This document shows positions 61,690-64,000 of a stretch of DNA of 64,000 nt, in pieces (position 1 is the first letter of the stretch; each line of letters opens with the position of its first letter). Source of the stretch: CAG-791 sp045113775 (GTDB lineage Bacteria; Bacillota; Clostridia; Lachnospirales; Lachnospiraceae). Position numbers and translations under genes: made by a program. The stretch spans positions 6,488 to 70,487 of the forward strand of contig JBGUJH010000018.1 in assembly GCA_045113775.1 (NCBI GenBank), written 5' to 3'. The notes beneath the pieces were generated by a model. The model saw only the letters and a list, made by a program, of their open reading frames with translations. It made no database searches and was not told the DNA's origin.

Positions 61690-63086
61690 TAGCAATACCT
61701 CCTCAGGGGGCACTCGCCTGTCATTCCGGCGGAGAAGTCGCGGCGGGTCTTACAGGTCTCACTGTTCCAGATGTCCTTCCACTCGTCGGTGAGCATATTG
61801 CCCAGCGGTTTGTCATCAAGCCAGCTCTGGCAGGGCACCACATTGCCTCCGGGCGTGACCGCCATGTTGGAGAGGCAGGCGCCGCAGGAAGGAGACGGGA
61901 TGTTCAGCTCTTCAAAGATCTGATCGTCGAGCCAGCCGGGGGAAGTGAAGGCGATCTCCATTCCGTGTTCGTGGCAGTAGGTGACGGAACTGCGCAGGAT
62001 CTCTTCCAGCTCTTCGCTGCTGAGCTGCAGTGCTTCCGACTCGGGCTGCGCAGCGCCTCCCGTAGTGATCAGGCCTGAGCAGGTCACGTAGATTACGCCG
62101 AGTTCGTGCAGAAGTTCCAGGGTCTTTTTATAATCCCGGTTGAGCGTGCACAGAGGAGTGTTTATGCTCACGGACAAGCCTGCTTCCAGAGCATTTTTGA
62201 TCCCTGCAAAAGTCTCTGCATAGCGGGCCGCGCCGACCAGCCTGTTGTGTATTTCGGGTTCAGCCGAGTAGAAGGTGATCTGCACGCTGTCAAGTTCTGC
62301 CTCGCGGAGTTTTTCACAATACTTCGGGGTGAGACGGATCCCGTTGGTGTTGAGACGGGAGATGAACCAGCGGGCATGGCGGATGAGTTCGATCAGGTCC
62401 TCCCGCATAGTGGGCTCGCCTCCGGTAAAGGTCACCTGCGGGATACCGGCATTGCGGCAGATATCCAGGATCCTTTTCCAGTCGGCGGTGGAGAGCTCTT
62501 CTTCTTCGGAAAGTGTCTGTCCGGCGGCGTAGCAGTGCACACATTTCTGGTTGCAGTGCCAACGGCCGTTTTTGGTCATGGCGCTGACCATCAGGTCCAT
62601 CCGGTGAGGCGCCTGCATGAGGGGCGCGTAATCGCCGATGCTCATGAAATATACATCCGTAGTCACTTCTTCCCGGTAAGCAATCTGGCTGATCGTCGTA
62701 TAGATGGTCTGCAGGTCGTTCACAATCCGATCTCTGGAATAGCGGGGAAGGATCTGCGTTACATTGTCTGCTGTGCGGTCCAAAATACTCTGAATATCCG
62801 CTTCTCCGATCTCCCTGCCGTCATAGTGGTTAGTCACGCGTATGAGTTCCGCCAGCATGACTGCCCAGATAAAATTGACCGGAAGGATATCCGTGCCGTT
62901 GATGATGGCGACGCTGGGATTCAGGGCGTCTTCCTCCGGCTTGGGGGGAATCAGGTGGACTCGGATGGCACCGGGGCCATCGGGATTCAAAGTCGTATGC
63001 AGGACTTCACTGAAAGCAAAATTCATGTAGGCCTTCAGATTTTTGGCCGTCTTGGTTCTGCGGAATAGGAAGGGGATCTTTGCCAT
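61689..63086 (-). CDS. Radical SAM protein with SPASM-like C-terminus
   Basis: A 465-residue protein. An N-terminal domain of about 165 residues is unrecognised; part (about 60-115) could be a peptide-binding, PqqD-like region (guess). The radical SAM domain has its [4Fe-4S] motif at C178, C182 and C185 (C-x3-C-x2-C) and a GGEPTMRED loop. The C-terminus has six Cys (CGAC, PCQSW, TCK, ECPLRRYC) like a SPASM auxiliary cluster domain, typical of peptide-modifying enzymes. AAAGGA precedes the ATG. It is translationally coupled to the Cys-rich membrane protein, which may be its substrate. Confidence 0.88.
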   Translation of the reverse strand: MAKIPFLFRRTKTAKNLKAYMNFAFSEVLHTTLNPDGPGAIRVHLIPPKPEEDALNPSVAIINGTDILPVNFIWAVMLAELIRVTNHYDGREIGEADIQSILDRTADNVTQILPRYSRDRIVNDLQTIYTTISQIAYREEVTTDVYFMSIGDYAPLMQAPHRMDLMVSAMTKNGRWHCNQKCVHCYAAGQTLSEEEELSTADWKRILDICRNAGIPQVTFTGGEPTMREDLIELIRHARWFISRLNTNGIRLTPKYCEKLREAELDSVQITFYSAEPEIHNRLVGAARYAETFAGIKNALEAGLSVSINTPLCTLNRDYKKTLELLHELGVIYVTCSGLITTGGAAQPESEALQLSSEELEEILRSSVTYCHEHGMEIAFTSPGWLDDQIFEELNIPSPSCGACLSNMAVTPGGNVVPCQSWLDDKPLGNMLTDEWKDIWNSETCKTRRDFSAGMTGECPLRRYC

Positions 63087-63143
63087 TGTGTCCTTTCTGC
63101 CCTGTAGCGCCGGGCCGGCGCGGCTGTCTGATGTGATCTGTTC

Positions 63144-63716
63144 TTACTCTGACTCTGCAGCGATCTTCTCCCGTGACCAGTCATCGACCAGAGCACGGAG
63201 CTGCTTCAAATACTCGGAGAACTGCATATTCTCCTGTCCGTATTTAAACTGCAGGTCATATTCCAGAGGAAGCCAGGTCCTGATGTCCGACTCGTTGTGG
63301 GAGATCAGTGCTTCCAGCTTATCAAGCGCCTTGTAGAGTTTAGACTCTCTGGTCTCAAGCGCTTCCATTTCACTCAGGAGCTGAGTCCATTCTGAGCGCT
63401 GCGGCTCCGGAAAAGTGTGCACCCAGTTGCCGAGGAGGTCGTCCTCCATTCCGGCGTCATCTTCGGTCTTCTCGAAAGTCGGGATGTCGCCGGTGAAAGA
63501 TTCCCCGAGGTCATGGATCAGGCACATCCGGATTACTTTGTTCATGTCCAGATCCCGGTATTCCTCGATGCCGGTCATGAGCATCGCCATCAGGGCGATC
63601 CGCCAGCTGTGGTCTGCGACGCTTTCTTTTCTGTCAGATTCCGTGTAACAGTGCCTGGTCGTCGTTTTGAGACGGCCGGCCTGGGAAAGAATTCTCAAAA
63701 ATTGTTCCGGTTTCAT
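63144..63716 (-). CDS. HD-domain phosphohydrolase (YfbR-like 5'-nucleotidase type)
   Basis: A 190-residue HD-domain protein. Metal-site residues are the H in VADHSWR, the HD pair in CLIHDLGE and a later Asp (about 136, in LDKLEAL). Related proteins remove phosphate from deoxynucleoside monophosphates. I chose the ATG at 63716 because GGAGA precedes it; a TTG four codons upstream is less likely. It lies 57 bases before the radical SAM gene and may be in the same transcript. Confidence 0.85.
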   Translation of the reverse strand: MKPEQFLRILSQAGRLKTTTRHCYTESDRKESVADHSWRIALMAMLMTGIEEYRDLDMNKVIRMCLIHDLGESFTGDIPTFEKTEDDAGMEDDLLGNWVHTFPEPQRSEWTQLLSEMEALETRESKLYKALDKLEALISHNESDIRTWLPLEYDLQFKYGQENMQFSEYLKQLRALVDDWSREKIAAESE

Positions 63717-63807
63717 ATTATTCTCCAATTTATCGTATTTGGCGGGTGGTGTGCCGCCATAAGCAGCCGGAAGACGGTCCCCGGCCTTTTACAATAATAA
63801 TTGTACA

Positions 63808-64000
63808 CTATGTGTGATGCAGGTCAACCGCGACCGCTTTCAAAAACTTACGCTGCCCAAAAGCCGCTTCATACTGCGTGCATTTACTGATTTTTTTGCG
63901 GAAACGTTTACGTAAAAGGTCAGTTGCCAAGCGAAACGCAAGTTCGTCAGAGTAAATGAGAGGAAATCTCAGGACCAGATATTCCGGCACCCAGGATATG
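63808..64000 (-). CDS. 3' end of an unidentified gene, running off the window
   Basis: An open frame enters from the right edge and ends at 63808. The visible part reads like a natural C-terminus with a basic segment (LLRKRFRKKISK) and a final VAVDLHHT. No family can be recognised from about 63 residues, and the true start lies outside the window. Confidence 0.4.
   Translation of the reverse strand, partial: ISWVPEYLVLRFPLIYSDELAFRLATDLLRKRFRKKISKCTQYEAAFGQRKFLKAVAVDLHHT

Noticed and set aside
1..64000. Prophage, integrative element, rRNA or tRNA genes
   Set aside because: No integrase, capsid, portal or transposase protein, and no tRNA- or rRNA-like sequence was recognised anywhere in the window.

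Overview
The window looks like chromosome from a gut Clostridia/Lachnospiraceae-type Firmicute. The support is strong AGGAGG-type ribosome binding sites before most genes, GPH-type sugar symporters, AraC-type regulators, Firmicutes-style rho-independent terminators and a Bcp/NagA/MnmA housekeeping tail. I saw no rRNA, tRNA, phage or transposase gene. Genus assignment is inference.

About 1-50.5 kb is a large catabolic island for plant glycosides. It holds three paired genes resembling the alpha and beta subunits of C-glycoside deglycosidase (4905-6333, 13018-14344, 31629-32971). With them are three GPH symporters (3511, 11626, 26837), three Gfo/Idh/MocA oxidoreductases (38510, 41964, 43479), a xylose-isomerase-like TIM-barrel enzyme (40980), an esterase (39671), a sugar ABC transporter (44753-48567) and six glycosidase genes: two GH3 (one with swapped domain order), a GH35-like enzyme, GH43, a GH106-related enzyme and a GH2 beta-glucuronidase. 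An ara operon (34055-37797) handles L-arabinose. A plausible flow is import, removal of O-linked sugars by the glycosidases, oxidation of the remaining sugar at C3 by an oxidoreductase, and cleavage of the sugar-aglycone bond by the alpha/beta enzyme.

Control is the most striking part. Three regulators carry an AraC-type DNA-binding half fused to a GH39-like half in which the usual acid/base motif is missing, so the C-terminal half is probably a sugar sensor. Six promoters (before 20068, 22672, 31629, 38510, 40980 and 44753) share one architecture: an inverted repeat TGCAACAAA-N9-TTTGTTGCA, a second TTGCA half-site 30 or 40 bases downstream, GAAAAG exactly 32 bases further, and a TAAAAT-like -10 exactly 26 bases after that. 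They tie the third deglycosidase pair, the first and second oxidoreductases, GH3/GH43 and the ABC transporter into one regulon, which includes the gene of one fused regulator.

From 51 kb the content becomes general: mnmA, a frameshifted M4 protease, an RpiB-like isomerase, an S41-like lipoprotein, an S51 peptidase, bcp and nagA. At the right end a translationally coupled minus-strand pair links a radical SAM/SPASM-like protein to a membrane protein with a zinc ribbon and a tail of ten Cys in Cys-Ala/Ser-Ser repeats. This is a candidate peptide-modification system.

Intergenic DNA is rich in repeats: a 7-unit 63/64-bp hairpin array (16511-16935), a 6-unit array with an exact 53-bp period (31024-31341), a palindromic MITE-like family (37968, 38062, 51005, 60062), a GC-rich tandem repeat (52352-52475) and a dispersed small hairpin.
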